Shown here: piece after piece, positions 32,107 to 44,392 of the stretch
How positions within the stretch are numbered: the stretch's first letter is position 1
How the letters are laid out: each line of letters starts with the position of its first letter
From: Mycobacterium palustre
GTDB taxonomy: Bacteria; Actinomycetota; Actinomycetes; Mycobacteriales; Mycobacteriaceae
NCBI RefSeq assembly: GCF_002101785.1
Contig: NZ_LQPJ01000115.1
Span: forward strand, 1-64,000
DNA length: 64,000 nucleotides
Direction of reading: 5' to 3'
Made by a program: the position numbers and the translations under genes
Notes under the pieces: generated by a model
What the model saw: only the letters and a program-made list of their open reading frames with translations
What the model was told of the DNA's origin: nothing
Databases searched by the model: none

Positions 32107-32919
32107 GTGCAGGTTATGGGAGTCCTGAACGTCACTGACGATTCGTTCTCGGACGGTGGTCGCTATCTGGATGCCGACGACGCCGTCGCGCACGGCCTAG
32201 AGATGGCCGCCGAGGGCGCGGGCATCGTCGACGTCGGGGGCGAATCCACCCGGCCCGGTGCCACCCGCGTCGACCCGCGGGTCGAGACGTCGCGCGTGGT
32301 CCCCGTCGTCAAAGCGCTTGCCGCCCAGGGCATTACGGTGAGCATCGACACCATGCACGCCGAGGTGGCGCGGGCGGCGCTGCAAAGCGGCGCGCGGATC
32401 GTCAACGACGTGTCCGGCGGGCGGGCCGATCCCGCGATGGCTCCGCTGCTGGCCGAGGCCGGCGTGCCCTGGGTGTTGATGCACTGGCGACCGGTGTCGT
32501 CGGACCGCCCGCACGAGGCCCCGTCCTACAGCGACGTGGTGGCCGAGGTGCGTGCCGAGCTGCTGGCTAGCGTCGACGACGCGGTGGCCGCCGGCGTCGA
32601 CCCGGACAACCTCGTGATCGATCCGGGGTTGGGATTCGCCAAGACGGGACAACACAATTGGGCGCTGCTGCGGGCGCTGCCGCAGCTGGTCGCCACGGGG
32701 ATCCCGGTGCTGTTGGGCGCCTCGCGCAAGCGGTTCCTCGGCACGCTGCTTGCCGGGCCCGACGGGTCGCCGCGCCCGCCCGACGGGCGCGAGACGGCGA
32801 CGGCGGTGATATCCGCGCTGGCCGCGCTGTACGGGGCGTGGGGCGTGCGCGTGCACGACGTGCGCGCCACCGTCGACGCGGTCAAGGTCGTCGAAGAGTG
32901 GACGGCAACCGATGGCTGA
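32107..32919 (+). CDS. folP1: Dihydropteroate synthase
   Basis: Condenses 6-hydroxymethyl-dihydropterin pyrophosphate with p-aminobenzoate; the target of sulfonamides and dapsone. 270 aa TIM barrel starting [18 protein letters not shown], with pterin-site motifs [19 protein letters not shown] and a C-terminal GASRKRFLG. The GTG at 32107 is used. A GTG at 32093 overlapping the folE stop would correspond to the longer M. tuberculosis N-terminus but is one base out of frame. Folate operon gene 2. Confidence 0.95.
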   Translation: MQVMGVLNVTDDSFSDGGRYLDADDAVAHGLEMAAEGAGIVDVGGESTRPGATRVDPRVETSRVVPVVKALAAQGITVSIDTMHAEVARAALQSGARIVNDVSGGRADPAMAPLLAEAGVPWVLMHWRPVSSDRPHEAPSYSDVVAEVRAELLASVDDAVAAGVDPDNLVIDPGLGFAKTGQHNWALLRALPQLVATGIPVLLGASRKRFLGTLLAGPDGSPRPPDGRETATAVISALAALYGAWGVRVHDVRATVDAVKVVEEWTATDG

Positions 32920-33313
32920 TCGAATCGAGCTGCGCGGTCTGGCTGTTCGCGGCCGGCACGGCGTCTTCGAGCACGAGCGCGCCGACGGCCAGGACTTCGT
33001 CGTCGACATCACGGTGTGGATCGACCTGGCCGCCGCCGCGGCCAGCGACGACCTCACCGACACCTACGACTACGGCGCGCTGGCCCAGCTGGCCGCCAGG
33101 GTCGTCGCGGGGCCGCCGCGCAAGCTGATCGAGGCCGTCGCCGGCGAGATCGCCGACCGGGTGATGGACGATGCCCGGGTGCACGCCGTCGAGGTGGTGG
33201 TGCACAAGCCGCAGGCGCCCATCCCGCATCAATTCTCCGACGTAGCCGTCGTGGTTCGCCGGTCGCGCCGCGGTGGCCACGGTTCGGTGATCCCGGCCGG
33301 TGGGGCCGTATGA
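32912..33313 (+). CDS. folB: Dihydroneopterin aldolase
   Basis: Cleaves 7,8-dihydroneopterin to 6-hydroxymethyl-dihydropterin and glycolaldehyde. 133 aa, equal to M. tuberculosis Rv3607c. It has the family opening [19 protein letters not shown], the [10 protein letters not shown] segment and catalytic-lysine region [14 protein letters not shown]. It overlaps folP1 by eight bases and folK by four, so coupling is tight. Confidence 0.95.
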   Translation: MADRIELRGLAVRGRHGVFEHERADGQDFVVDITVWIDLAAAAASDDLTDTYDYGALAQLAARVVAGPPRKLIEAVAGEIADRVMDDARVHAVEVVVHKPQAPIPHQFSDVAVVVRRSRRGGHGSVIPAGGAV

Positions 33314-33858
33314 GCCGCGTCGTGCTGTCCATCGGCTCCAACCTCGGGGACCGGCTGGCCCGGCTGCAATCGGTGGTCGACGGGCTGGGTGAGGACGTGC
33401 GCGCGGTCTCCCCGGTCTACGAGACCGACCCCTGGGGCCGGGTGGAGCAGGCGCCGTTTTTGAACGCGGTGCTGATCGCCGGGGACCCGACGTGCGACGG
33501 GCAGGGCTGGCTGCGGCGGGCGCAAAGGTTCGAACAGGCGGCGGGCCGGGTCCGCGGCGAACGCTGGGGCCCGCGGGCCCTCGACGTGGACCTGATCGCC
33601 TGCTACGAGCAGGGCGAAACCGAGGTGGTCGTCCGGGAACCCAACCTCACGCTGCCGCACCCGCTGGCCCACCTGCGGGCCTTCGTCATGGTGCCGTGGC
33701 TGGCCATCGAGCCGGACGCGCGGCTGACGGTGGCCGAGGGTGCGCGTCCCGTCGCGCAGCTGCTGGCCGAACTCGACCCCGCCGACCGAGCCGGTGTTCG
33801 GCTGTCCAGCCTCACGCTGCACCTCAACCCCAGACAAGATCCGGAACCGGAGCCCTGA
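33310..33858 (+). CDS. folK: 2-amino-4-hydroxy-6-hydroxymethyldihydropteridine pyrophosphokinase
   Basis: Transfers pyrophosphate from ATP to 6-hydroxymethyl-dihydropterin, making the FolP substrate. 182 aa: [15 protein letters not shown] start, VYETDPWG loop, [12 protein letters not shown] (HPPK signature) and [15 protein letters not shown]. The ATG at 33310 overlaps the folB stop and its own stop overlaps the next ATG, so it is embedded in the operon. Confidence 0.95.
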   Translation: MSRVVLSIGSNLGDRLARLQSVVDGLGEDVRAVSPVYETDPWGRVEQAPFLNAVLIAGDPTCDGQGWLRRAQRFEQAAGRVRGERWGPRALDVDLIACYEQGETEVVVREPNLTLPHPLAHLRAFVMVPWLAIEPDARLTVAEGARPVAQLLAELDPADRAGVRLSSLTLHLNPRQDPEPEP

Positions 33859-34334
33859 TGGGGCCGACCCGGAAGCGTGACCTGACGGCCGCGGTGGTCG
33901 GCGCCGCGGTCGTCGGCTATCTGCTGGTCCTCGCGCTGTACCGGTGGTTTCCGCCGATCACCGTGTGGACCGGCCTGTCGCTGCTGGGGGTGGCCATCGC
34001 CGAGGCGCTGTGGGCGCGCTACGTGCGGACCAAGATCAACGACGGCGAAATCGGCGTCGGCCCCGGCTGGCTGCACCCGCTGGCGGTGGCCCGCACCGTG
34101 GTGGTGGCCAAGGCGTCGGCCTGGGTCGGCGCGCTGGTGCTGGGTTGGTGGGTCGGCGTGCTGGTGTATTTCCTGCCGCGGCGGTCGTGGCTGCGGGTCG
34201 CAGCGGAAGACACCACGGGGGCGGTGGTGGCGGCCGTCAGCGCGCTGGCGCTGGTGGTGGCCGCGCTGTGGCTGCAGCATTGCTGCAAGTCGCCGCAGGA
34301 CCCGACGGAGCACGGCGAGGGCGCGGAGAACTAG
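33858..34334 (+). CDS. DUF3180 membrane protein (Rv3605c-like)
   Basis: 158 aa, the same length as M. tuberculosis Rv3605c. Four hydrophobic helices (about 13-28, 36-50, 83-104 and 118-136) with cytoplasmic basic loops identify the DUF3180 family, found next to folK across actinobacteria. Function unknown; the conserved linkage suggests a role related to folate or pterin transport but there is no direct evidence. Start ATG overlaps the folK stop (TGATG). Confidence 0.85.
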   Translation: MGPTRKRDLTAAVVGAAVVGYLLVLALYRWFPPITVWTGLSLLGVAIAEALWARYVRTKINDGEIGVGPGWLHPLAVARTVVVAKASAWVGALVLGWWVGVLVYFLPRRSWLRVAAEDTTGAVVAAVSALALVVAALWLQHCCKSPQDPTEHGEGAEN

Positions 34335-34413
34335 CGTGCCCCGACCGACCCGGCCGAGAATCGCCGGGGTCGCGCGACACGCGCAGTGACCTCCCGCAGG
34401 TACAGTGCAGGCC

Positions 34414-35772
34414 ATGACCGTTCTGTCCCGCGGCGCCAGGGCCCGGCGCGGCGGCCGCAGGCCGGGGTGGGTGCTCTTGACCGCGTTGCTGGTCCTCGCC
34501 ATGGGGGCCAGTTCCGCACTGGTTTTCACCAACCGGGTGGAACTCCTCAAGCTCGCTGTAATCCTGGCGCTGTGGGCCGCGGTCGCCGGTGCCTTCGTTT
34601 CGGTGCTCTACCGCCGCCAAAGCGACGCGGACCAGTCCCGTGTCCGCGACCTGAAGCTGGTCTACGACCTACAGCTGGACCGCGAAATCTCGGCCCGCCG
34701 CGAGTACGAGCTGACCGTGGAGTCCCAGCTGCGCCGCGAGCTGGCCTCCGAGCTGCGGGCGCAGGCCGCCGACGACCTGGCGGCGCTGCGGGCCGAGCTG
34801 AGCGCGCTGCGCACCAGCCTGGAGATCCTGTTCGACACCGACCTGCAGGAGCGCCCGGCGCTCGAGACCCAGGACAGCGAGGCGCCGCGCGCCCGCGCGT
34901 ATAGCGACTGGGAGCGCAACGGCGAGGCCGCCCGCGACTGGGTGCCCAGCGATCGCGTCGCGTCGGTCCCGACCGACAACCCGCCCAGCCGGGCCGACGA
35001 ATCCGCGATCATCGACGTGCCCGAGGAGCCGCTGTTGCCGCCGCGGCAGCCCCCACCCGCGGCGGAACGCGGGCGGGCCCCATACGACGCGCCGCAGGAC
35101 GCTCGGTACGTGGTCTCGCAGGAGCCGCCGTACATGACCGCGCCGCCGCCCCCGCCGGAGGCGCGGTTCGCGACGCCCCCGCCGCCACCGCCGCAACCGG
35201 AGCCGCCACAACCGGAGCCGCCGCAACCGGAGCCGCGGCCCCAGCCGCAGGATTGGCAGCCGCTCGCCGGGAACGGGCAGTGGCAGCCGCCCGGAGCCCC
35301 GGGAAGCCAGCGGGGCGGCGCCGATCCGGCCGGCGAGCCGTCCGGGGGGCGGCGCGCCCGGCACTACAGCCCCGACGAACGCGTGGGCGGCGCGCCCGTC
35401 GACCCGAGCCCGCCGCCGTACAGCGAGGCCGGCCGCCGCGCGCGGGCGCGGCATTCGGCCGAGTACCGCGACTACGGTGTAAGCAACGTCGGCGGCGCGA
35501 ACGAGCCGCCACCTCCCGCCTCCGGCGCCCCGCCGCCCCCTGCCTACCCGACGCCGGCACCGCCCGCCGCGCCGCCACCGCAGATGGCCCCGCCGCCGCA
35601 CGCCGAACGGGCACCCCGGCATCTCGGCGCCGACCCGCTGGCTCGCGGCCCGGGCGGCTCCACCGACGGCCCGCCCAGCGGCGGCCAGTCGGTCGCCGAC
35701 CTGCTGGCGCGGCTGCAGGTGCAGCCTTCGGGAGGCGGCCGCCGCCGCAGACGCGACGGTCGCGACGAGTGA
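34414..35772 (+). CDS. Proline-rich transmembrane protein (Rv3604c-like)
   Basis: About 452 aa. Two N-terminal membrane helices (about 18-38 and 46-65) are followed by a charged, probably coiled-coil segment (about 75-140) and a very long proline/alanine/arginine-rich disordered tail containing a tandem EPPQPEP repeat near residue 275. It is likely anchored with the tail in the cytoplasm. M. tuberculosis Rv3604c is shorter (about 397 aa), the difference being in low-complexity sequence. Function unknown; may organise envelope or division proteins, an inference from architecture only. ATG at 34414; an in-frame GTG at 34405 is possible. Confidence 0.8.
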   Translation: MTVLSRGARARRGGRRPGWVLLTALLVLAMGASSALVFTNRVELLKLAVILALWAAVAGAFVSVLYRRQSDADQSRVRDLKLVYDLQLDREISARREYELTVESQLRRELASELRAQAADDLAALRAELSALRTSLEILFDTDLQERPALETQDSEAPRARAYSDWERNGEAARDWVPSDRVASVPTDNPPSRADESAIIDVPEEPLLPPRQPPPAAERGRAPYDAPQDARYVVSQEPPYMTAPPPPPEARFATPPPPPPQPEPPQPEPPQPEPRPQPQDWQPLAGNGQWQPPGAPGSQRGGADPAGEPSGGRRARHYSPDERVGGAPVDPSPPPYSEAGRRARARHSAEYRDYGVSNVGGANEPPPPASGAPPPPAYPTPAPPAAPPPQMAPPPHAERAPRHLGADPLARGPGGSTDGPPSGGQSVADLLARLQVQPSGGGRRRRRDGRDE

Positions 35773-35887
35773 GCTGGGAGCCTCCTCACATTGGGTGCCA
35801 CCTGAGAATCGACTAAAGTCTTACCGACCGTCCGGTACCCGCGACACGGGACTGGAACGAACGAAGAAAGCTGTGAGGTCGTCTGCG

Positions 35888-36799
35888 ATGGGGCAGTTCG
35901 ACGGTTTGCGCCCGGCCAGGCTCAAGGTGGGAATCATCTCCGCCGGACGGGTGGGATCCGCGCTCGGTGTGGCGCTGGAGCGCGCCGACCACGTCGTGGT
36001 CGCGTGCAGCGCCGTGTCCCACGCGTCGCGCGAGCGGGCGCGGCGCCGACTGCCCGACACGTTGGTGACGGCGCCGCAGGACGTGGCCGCCGGCGCCGAA
36101 TTGCTGCTACTGGCCGTTCCCGACAGCGAGCTCGCCGCGCTGGTGTCCGGGTTGGCCGCCACCTCGGCGGTGCGGCCGGGCACCATCGTCGTGCACACGT
36201 CCGGCGCCAACGGCGTCGGCATCCTGGCGCCGCTGACCGACGCCGGCTGCACGCCGGTGGCCATCCACCCCGCGATGACGTTCACCGGCTCCGACGAAGA
36301 CATCAGCCGGCTGCCCGACACCTGCTTCGGCATCACCGCCGCCGACGAGGTCGGGTACGCCATCGGGCAGTCGCTGGTCCTGGAGATGGGCGGCGAGCCG
36401 TTCTGCGTCCGCGAGGAGGCCCGCGCCCTCTACCACGCCGCCCTCGCGCACGCCGGCAACCACATCGTCACGGTGCTCGCCGACGCGCTGGAGGCGCTGC
36501 GCGCCGCGCTGCGCGGCAGCGAACTGCTCGGGCAGCAGACGGTCGACGACCAGCCCGGCGGCCTCGCCGAACGTATCGTCGGGCCGCTGGCCCGCGCGGC
36601 GCTGGACAACACCCTGCTGCGCGGCCAGGCGGCGCTCACCGGGCCGGTCGCCCGTGGGGACGCCGCGGCCGTCGCCGAGCATTTGGCAGCGCTGGGCGAC
36701 GTCGACGCCGACCTCGCCCGGGCCTACCGCGTCAACGCCCTGCGGACCGCCCAGCGCGCGCACGCCCCCGCCGACGTCGTCGAAGTGCTGGCGCGATGA
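35888..36799 (+). CDS. Rossmann-fold DUF2520 reductase-like protein (Rv3603c-like), possible PanG-type ketopantoate reductase
   Basis: 303 aa, same length as Rv3603c. An N-terminal NAD(P)-binding Rossmann fold ([17 protein letters not shown]) is followed by a helical domain with HPAMTF and [13 protein letters not shown], the DUF2520 pattern related to ketopantoate/hydroxyacid reductases. Its stop overlaps the panC start (ATGA). Since ketopantoate reductase supplies pantoate to PanC and no panE is here, a PanG-like role is an attractive inference, unproven. ATG at 35888 after GTCTGCG; earlier in-frame GTG at 35873 possible. Confidence 0.82.
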   Translation: MGQFDGLRPARLKVGIISAGRVGSALGVALERADHVVVACSAVSHASRERARRRLPDTLVTAPQDVAAGAELLLLAVPDSELAALVSGLAATSAVRPGTIVVHTSGANGVGILAPLTDAGCTPVAIHPAMTFTGSDEDISRLPDTCFGITAADEVGYAIGQSLVLEMGGEPFCVREEARALYHAALAHAGNHIVTVLADALEALRAALRGSELLGQQTVDDQPGGLAERIVGPLARAALDNTLLRGQAALTGPVARGDAAAVAEHLAALGDVDADLARAYRVNALRTAQRAHAPADVVEVLAR

Positions 36800-37725
36800 C
36801 GGCCCCACGCAAGCCGGCTTTCACCCCAGGCGAACTCAACGTCTACGCGGCGCCGCGCGACGTCACCGACGTCAGCCGCGCGCTGCGCCACACCGGCCGT
36901 CGGGTGATGCTGGTGCCCACGATGGGCGCCCTGCACGACGGGCACCTGTCGCTGGTGCGCGCGGCCAAGCGGGTGCCCGGCTCGGTGGTCGTGGTGTCGA
37001 TCTTTGTCAACCCGCTGCAGTTCGGCGCCGGGGAAGACCTCGAGGCCTACCCCCGGACCCTCGACGACGACCTGGCGCTGCTGCGCGCCGAGGGAGTGGA
37101 GATCGTCTTCACCCCGACCGCCGCGGCGATGTATCCCAACGGCCTGCGCACCACCGTGCAGCCCGGCCCGCTGGCCGCCGAGCTCGAGGGCGGCGCCCGG
37201 CCCACCCACTTCGCCGGCGTGCTGACCGTGGTGGCCAAGCTGCTGCAGATCGTGCGTCCGGACCGGATCTTCTTCGGCGAGAAGGACTATCAGCAGCTTG
37301 TGCTGATCCGGCAGATGGTCGCCGACCTCAACATCGACGTCGCCGTGGTCGGTGTGCCGACGGTGCGGGAAGCCGACGGGCTGGCGATGTCGTCGCGCAA
37401 CCGCTACCTGGATCCGACGCAGCGGGAACTGGCCGTCGCGCTGTCCGCCGCGCTGACGGCGGGAGCGCACGCCGCGACCCAGGGGCCCCGGGCCGCGCTG
37501 GACGCCGCCCGCGCCGTCTTGGATGCCACGCCCGGCCTGGTGCTCGACTACCTGGAGCTGCGCGACGCCGAGCTCGGCCCGGTAGGCGACAACCCTTCCG
37601 GCCGGCTGCTGGTCGCCGCCAGGATCGGCAGCACCCGTTTGCTCGACAACGTCTCGATCCAGATCGGAAACTCGCCGGCACCCGTGGGGCCGGACGGGCA
37701 CGCCCAATCACCTTGGAGGAACTGA
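36796..37725 (+). CDS. panC: Pantothenate synthetase
   Basis: ATP-dependent ligation of pantoate and beta-alanine. 309 aa, as in M. tuberculosis (Rv3602c). The HIGH-type nucleotide site appears as [13 protein letters not shown], and the KMSKS-type region as [24 protein letters not shown] and [18 protein letters not shown] line the active site. The start overlaps the DUF2520 stop and the end overlaps panD, so the pathway enzymes are coupled. Confidence 0.97.
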   Translation: MTAPRKPAFTPGELNVYAAPRDVTDVSRALRHTGRRVMLVPTMGALHDGHLSLVRAAKRVPGSVVVVSIFVNPLQFGAGEDLEAYPRTLDDDLALLRAEGVEIVFTPTAAAMYPNGLRTTVQPGPLAAELEGGARPTHFAGVLTVVAKLLQIVRPDRIFFGEKDYQQLVLIRQMVADLNIDVAVVGVPTVREADGLAMSSRNRYLDPTQRELAVALSAALTAGAHAATQGPRAALDAARAVLDATPGLVLDYLELRDAELGPVGDNPSGRLLVAARIGSTRLLDNVSIQIGNSPAPVGPDGHAQSPWRN

Positions 37726-38144
37726 TGTTACGGACGATGCTCAAGTCGAAAATCCACCGCGCCACCGTCACGCAGTCCGACCTGCACTACGTCGGCTCGG
37801 TGACCATCGACGCCGACCTGATGGACGCCGCGGACCTGCTCGAGGGCGAGCAGGTGACCATCGTCGACATCGACAACGGCGCCCGCCTGGTCACCTACGC
37901 CATCACCGGCGAGCGCGGCAGCGGCGTCATCGGAATCAACGGCGCCGCAGCGCATTTGGTGCATCCCGGCGACCTGGTGATCCTGATCGCGTACGGCGCC
38001 ATGGAGGACGCCGAGGCGCGCGCCTACCGGCCGAAGATCGTGTTCGTCGACGCCGCCAACAAGCCCGTCGACCTCGGCCACGACCCGGCATTCGTCCCGG
38101 CGGACGCGTCGGAGCTACTCGACCCGCGGATCGGTGCGCGGTAG
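37725..38144 (+). CDS. panD: Aspartate 1-decarboxylase precursor
   Basis: Makes beta-alanine from aspartate for pantothenate synthesis. 139 aa. Self-cleaves between Gly24 and Ser25 (in HYVGSVTI) to generate the pyruvoyl cofactor; Lys9, Tyr58 and the NGAAAH loop are visible. This is the target of pyrazinoic acid in M. tuberculosis, and the C-terminal tail implicated in that is present ([16 protein letters not shown]). ATG overlaps the panC stop after AGGAGGAAC-like SD (TTGGAGGAAC). Confidence 0.97.
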   Translation: MLRTMLKSKIHRATVTQSDLHYVGSVTIDADLMDAADLLEGEQVTIVDIDNGARLVTYAITGERGSGVIGINGAAAHLVHPGDLVILIAYGAMEDAEARAYRPKIVFVDAANKPVDLGHDPAFVPADASELLDPRIGAR

Positions 38145-38146
38145 CC

Positions 38147-38971
38147 GTGCTGCTCGCCATCGACGTCCGCAACACGCACACCGTCGTCGGACTGATCTCT
38201 GGCTCCAAGGAGCACGCAAAGGTCGTGCAGCAGTGGCGGATCCGCACCGAACCGGAGATCACCGCGGACGAATTGGCGCTGACCATCGACGGCCTCATCG
38301 GTGACGATTCCGAGCGGCTGACCGGCGCCGCCGCGCTGTCTACCGTCCCGTCGGTGCTGCACGAGGTGCGGATCCTGCTCGACCAGTACTGGCCGTCGGT
38401 GCCGCACGTGCTCATCGAGCCCGGCGTCCGCACCGGCATCCCGCTGCTCGTCGACAACCCGAAAGAAGTGGGCGCCGACCGAATCGTCAACTGCCTGGCG
38501 GCTTATCACAAGTTCGGCAAGGCGGCCATCGTCGTCGATTTCGGATCCTCCATCTGCGTCGACGTGGTGTCGGCCAAGGGGGAGTTCCTCGGCGGCGCCA
38601 TCGCCCCCGGAGTCCAGGTCTCGTCGGACGCCGCCGCGGCGCGCTCGGCGGCACTGCGCCGCGTCGAGCTGACCCGCCCCCGTTCGGTGGTCGGGAAGAA
38701 CACCGTCGAATGCATGCAGGCCGGGGCGGTGTTCGGCTTCGCCGGGCTGGTCGACGGCCTGGTGCAGCGCATCTGCGAGGACGTGAACGGGTTTTCCGGT
38801 GACCTGGGGGATCAGTTCGTGGTGGTGGCGACCGGTCACACCGCGCCGCTGCTGCTGCCCGAGCTGCACTGCGTCAGCCACCACGACCAGCACCTCACCC
38901 TGCATGGCCTGCGGCTGGTGTTCGAACGCAACCGCGACGCCCAGCGCGGCCGGCTGAAGACCGCGCACTGA
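38147..38971 (+). CDS. coaX: Type III pantothenate kinase
   Basis: Phosphorylates pantothenate, the first step of CoA synthesis. 274 aa of the ASKHA fold: [13 protein letters not shown] phosphate loop, [25 protein letters not shown] and GGAIAPGVQ. Mycobacterial members carry Arg where other CoaX proteins have Gly in DxGNT, seen here too. GTG start at 38147, two bases after the panD stop, last gene of the fol/pan run. Orthologous to Rv3600c. Confidence 0.93.
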   Translation: MLLAIDVRNTHTVVGLISGSKEHAKVVQQWRIRTEPEITADELALTIDGLIGDDSERLTGAAALSTVPSVLHEVRILLDQYWPSVPHVLIEPGVRTGIPLLVDNPKEVGADRIVNCLAAYHKFGKAAIVVDFGSSICVDVVSAKGEFLGGAIAPGVQVSSDAAAARSAALRRVELTRPRSVVGKNTVECMQAGAVFGFAGLVDGLVQRICEDVNGFSGDLGDQFVVVATGHTAPLLLPELHCVSHHDQHLTLHGLRLVFERNRDAQRGRLKTAH

Positions 38972-39102
38972 GCCGCGTTCCGCGTCGGGCCTTGCGTGCG
39001 GCGCGCCGTCAGCTTTGAGTCCGAAAGCACTTTTCAAGCGCCCAGCGCAGGCTCGACGCCGTCGGCGCCGGCTCGACGCCGCGTCCTTTAAGCTGGCACG
39101 TC

Positions 39103-40614
39103 GTGAGCGCTGACCAGCCGGGGGGCGAGCCCGACCTTCCAGAGCAGTTCCGGATCCGCCGGGACAAGCGCGCTCGTCTGCTCGACGAGGGCGTCGATCC
39201 CTATCCCGTTGCCGTCGAGCGCACCCACACCCTGGCCGAGGTGCGCGCCGCCCATCCCGACCTGCCCATCGACACCGCCACCGACGACGTCGTCGGCGTC
39301 GCCGGCCGGGTCATCTTCGCGCGCAACTCCGGCAAGTTGTGCTTTGCGACACTCCAGGACGGCGACGGCACCACCCTGCAGGTGATGCTGAGCCTCGACA
39401 AGGTCGGGAAGCAGGCGCTCGACGCGTGGAAGGCCGACGTCGACCTCGGTGACCTCGTCTTCGTGCACGGCAACGTGATCAGCTCACGACGCGGCGAACT
39501 ATCGGTGCTGGCCGACTCGTGGCGGATGGCCGCGAAGGCGCTGCGTCCACTGCCGGTCGCGCACAAGGAGATGAGCGAAGAGTCGCGGGTGCGGCAGCGC
39601 TACGTCGACCTGATCGTCCGGCCCCAGGCGCGCACGGTGGCGCGGCAACGGATCGCCGTTATCCGCGCGATCCGCAACGCGCTGGAACGGCGCGGCTTTC
39701 TCGAAGTCGAAACCCCGATGTTGCAGACGCTGGCCGGCGGGGCGGCGGCCCGGCCGTTCATCACCCATTCCAATGCGCTGGACATCGATCTCTACCTGCG
39801 GATCGCGCCGGAACTGTTCCTCAAGCGCTGCATCGTCGGCGGATTCGACAAGGTCTTCGAGCTAAATCGAGTGTTCCGAAACGAGGGGGCCGATTCCACT
39901 CATTCTCCGGAATTCTCCATGTTGGAGACGTATCAGACGTACGGCACCTATGACGATTCAGCACTGGTGACACGTGAGCTTATTCAAGAGGTGGCCGACG
40001 AGGCGATCGGAACCCGACAACTGCCGTTGCCGGACGGCAGTGTCTACGACATAGACGGCGAATGGGCGTCGATGCAAATGTACCCTTCGCTGTCCGCCGC
40101 GCTCGGCGAGGAGATCACACCCGAGACGACCGTCGAACGGCTGTGGTCCATCGCCGACAAGCTGGGGCTGGAGATCCCACGCGACCGCGGTTACGGGCAC
40201 GGCAAGCTCGTCGAGGAACTGTGGGAGCACACGGTGGGCAACGAGCTGAGCGCGCCCACCTTCGTCAAGGATTTCCCTGTCGAGACAACACCTTTGACCC
40301 GCCAGCACCGCAGCATCCCGGGCGTCACCGAGAAGTGGGACCTCTACCTGCGCGGGGTCGAATTGGCCACGGGGTACTCCGAGCTGAACGATCCGATCGT
40401 GCAGCGCGAGAGGTTCGCCGCCCAGGCCCGCGCCGCGGCCGCCGGGGACGACGAGGCGATGGCGCTGGACGAAGACTTTCTCGCCGCGCTCGAGTATGGG
40501 ATGCCGCCGTGCACGGGAACCGGAATGGGTATCGATCGGTTGTTGATGTCTTTGACCGGGTTGTCAATTAGAGACACAGTTTTGTTCCCGATTGTGCGTC
40601 CACACAGCAGTTGA
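39103..40614 (+). CDS. lysS: Lysyl-tRNA synthetase, class II
   Basis: 503 aa. N-terminal OB-fold anticodon-binding domain ([24 protein letters not shown]), then the class II core with motif 1 ([11 protein letters not shown]), motif 2 ([18 protein letters not shown]) and motif 3 ([11 protein letters not shown]). Charges tRNA-Lys in the cytoplasm. GTG start at 39103. Separate from the fol/pan run by 131 bases, followed by lsr2 and clpC1 as in M. tuberculosis (Rv3598c). Confidence 0.96.
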   Translation: MSADQPGGEPDLPEQFRIRRDKRARLLDEGVDPYPVAVERTHTLAEVRAAHPDLPIDTATDDVVGVAGRVIFARNSGKLCFATLQDGDGTTLQVMLSLDKVGKQALDAWKADVDLGDLVFVHGNVISSRRGELSVLADSWRMAAKALRPLPVAHKEMSEESRVRQRYVDLIVRPQARTVARQRIAVIRAIRNALERRGFLEVETPMLQTLAGGAAARPFITHSNALDIDLYLRIAPELFLKRCIVGGFDKVFELNRVFRNEGADSTHSPEFSMLETYQTYGTYDDSALVTRELIQEVADEAIGTRQLPLPDGSVYDIDGEWASMQMYPSLSAALGEEITPETTVERLWSIADKLGLEIPRDRGYGHGKLVEELWEHTVGNELSAPTFVKDFPVETTPLTRQHRSIPGVTEKWDLYLRGVELATGYSELNDPIVQRERFAAQARAAAAGDDEAMALDEDFLAALEYGMPPCTGTGMGIDRLLMSLTGLSIRDTVLFPIVRPHSS

Positions 40615-40736
40615 AAGCTCAACTGTACGCGTTGCCGCCGGATTGAGTATGCTGCCTTGATATGGCAGATTGGTGACCGGGGAGGTCAGTCCCAACTGCT
40701 CAGCAACTGCTCAGGACGAAACGCGAGGGTAAGCCA

Positions 40737-41075
40737 ATGGCGAAAAAAGTGACCGTTACGTTGGTCGATGATTTCGACGGGTCGGGTGCAGCCGACGAAA
40801 CAGTTGAATTCGGGCTTGACGGGGTGACCTATGAGATTGACCTTTCGTCCAAGAATGCCGCGAAACTCCGCAACGATTTGAAGCAATGGGTCGCCGCGGG
40901 CCGTCGCGTCGGCGGCCGCCGGCGCGGCCGTTCCGGCTCGGGCCGCGGGCGCGGCGCGATCGACCGCGAGCAGAGCGCCGCGATCCGCGAGTGGGCGCGC
41001 CGCAACGGGCACAACGTGTCCACGCGCGGCCGCATCCCGGCCGACGTCATCGACGCGTTCCACGCGGCCACCTAA
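40737..41075 (+). CDS. lsr2: Nucleoid-associated protein Lsr2
   Basis: H-NS-like xenogeneic silencer that bridges AT-rich DNA. 112 aa: acidic beta-sheet dimerisation domain (residues 1-60), a basic linker rich in RGR, and a C-terminal DNA-binding domain with the AT-hook-like Arg97-Gly-Arg99 before [12 protein letters not shown] at 40737, 122 bases after lysS, with its own terminator downstream, so likely monocistronic. Orthologous to Rv3597c. Confidence 0.97.
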   Translation: MAKKVTVTLVDDFDGSGAADETVEFGLDGVTYEIDLSSKNAAKLRNDLKQWVAAGRRVGGRRRGRSGSGRGRGAIDREQSAAIREWARRNGHNVSTRGRIPADVIDAFHAAT

Positions 41076-41085
41076 GCCGACGGTC

Positions 41086-41128
41086 AACCGGCGCCCCGGC
41101 GTGACGGCTGGGGCGCCGGTTGTTTCAC
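41086..41128 (+). terminator. Rho-independent terminator after lsr2
   Basis: AACCGGCGCCCC (41086-41097) and GGGGCGCCGGTT (41110-41121) form a perfect 12-bp stem with a 12-base loop, followed by TGTTTCACTTT. It lies 11 bases after the lsr2 stop. Confidence 0.88.
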
Positions 41129-41341
41129 TTTCGCTGGCGGCGAAAACCTCGCCGGCCGACGCGGAAACGCTTTGGTGGTTTTTTCCGTTTAACTGTTGCG
41201 GCTTTGTTCAACAGGGGAGACGCGGCCTGGACCGCCAGCCACCGCAACGTTAGGAACCCTGGCCTGGCGACCATTACAGTGGATGGCAGGTACGCGATGC
41301 CGAAAGCTGTACCGATGGTGAGGGAGAGCAGGTAACCACCG

Positions 41342-43876
<2,535 letters not shown>

Positions 43877-43882
43877 CGATGG

Positions 43883-43931
43883 CAGCAAACGGGCGGTTGA
43901 TCCCTGACGGGATTGGCCGCCCGTTTCGCTG
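43883..43931 (+). terminator. Hairpin terminator after clpC1
   Basis: AAACGGGCGG (43887-43896) pairs with CCGCCCGTTT (43917-43926). The stem extends through one mismatch with CAGC/GCTG on the outside. It begins seven bases after the clpC1 stop; the downstream tail is GT-rich rather than a pure T-run. Confidence 0.75.
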
Positions 43932-44035
43932 TGTGAGGACGCCGGTGCGCGCGGTCCCGGTCACCGATGGCGCCGAGCACACCGCAAGCAAGCCGGGGGT
44001 GCGGCGTCGCCCCGCCGCGGCACCCACGACCGGTC

Positions 44036-44041
44036 TACACT
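44036..44041 (+). promoter_or_regulatory. Putative -10 element of the cbtBA operon
   Basis: TACACT fits the mycobacterial TANNNT -10 consensus and lies just upstream of the riboswitch, so that a transcript starting 6-8 bases later would contain the entire aptamer. No convincing -35 is seen, which is common in mycobacteria. Confidence 0.4.
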
Positions 44042-44047
44042 GACCAC

Positions 44048-44165
44048 ACGACAAATCGATGGGCAACGGAATCCTGGTGAAATCCCAGAACGGTCGCGCC
44101 ACTGTCACAGTCAGACCCGTGGCCCGTCGACATCCACCAAGCGGGACGCGGCATCCCCGGAAGGA
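44048..44165 (+). promoter_or_regulatory. Cobalamin (B12) riboswitch upstream of cbtB
   Basis: The leader contains the conserved order of a cobalamin aptamer: GGAATCCTGGTGAAATCCC (44068-44086), then the B12 box GCGCCACTGTCACAG (44096-44110), then GTCAGACCC (44110-44118). These correspond to the GGTG-AAATCC, GCCACTGT and GTCAG/CC elements of the family. It precedes cbtB, a cobalt transport gene, exactly where B12 repression of metal uptake is expected. Boundaries are approximate; a terminator-like or RBS-sequestering expression platform was not resolved. Confidence 0.85.
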
Positions 44166-44172
44166 GCCATCC

Positions 44173-44388
44173 ATGTCTAATCGCCCTGCGGCGTCGGCCC
44201 GCACCCGGTCGGTCGATCTCTCGGCGGCCAGCGCCGCGCTATGGCTGGCGGCGACCGCCTTCCTGGCGCTGCTGGCGCTGTACTTCGTCGGGATCGACCA
44301 GGGTGCGGTGTCGTTGTTCGGCAGCGACTCGCACGTCCACGAATTCGTCCACGACGCGCGCCACCTGCTCGGCTTCCCCTGCCACTGA
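44173..44388 (+). CDS. cbtB: Cobalt transporter subunit CbtB
   Basis: 71 aa with one membrane helix (about 20-42) and a histidine-rich C-terminus (SDSHVHEFVHDARHLLGFPCH), the hallmark of CbtB. With CbtA it forms a B12-regulated cobalt uptake system in the inner membrane. ATG at 44173 follows GGAAGGAGCC. cbtA follows four bases later. It replaces the PE_PGRS59/Rv3594 region of M. tuberculosis. Confidence 0.9.
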   Translation: MSNRPAASARTRSVDLSAASAALWLAATAFLALLALYFVGIDQGAVSLFGSDSHVHEFVHDARHLLGFPCH

Positions 44389-44392
44389 TCGC

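Noticed and set aside
38996..39091. 31-codon ORF between coaX and lysS (position of the M. tuberculosis short gene Rv3599c)
   Set aside because: GTG start without clear ribosome-binding site; composition looks non-coding and no similarity could be confirmed.
40652..40668. CTGCC/GGCAG inverted repeat upstream of lsr2
   Set aside because: Only 5-bp arms; too common in GC-rich DNA to call an operator.
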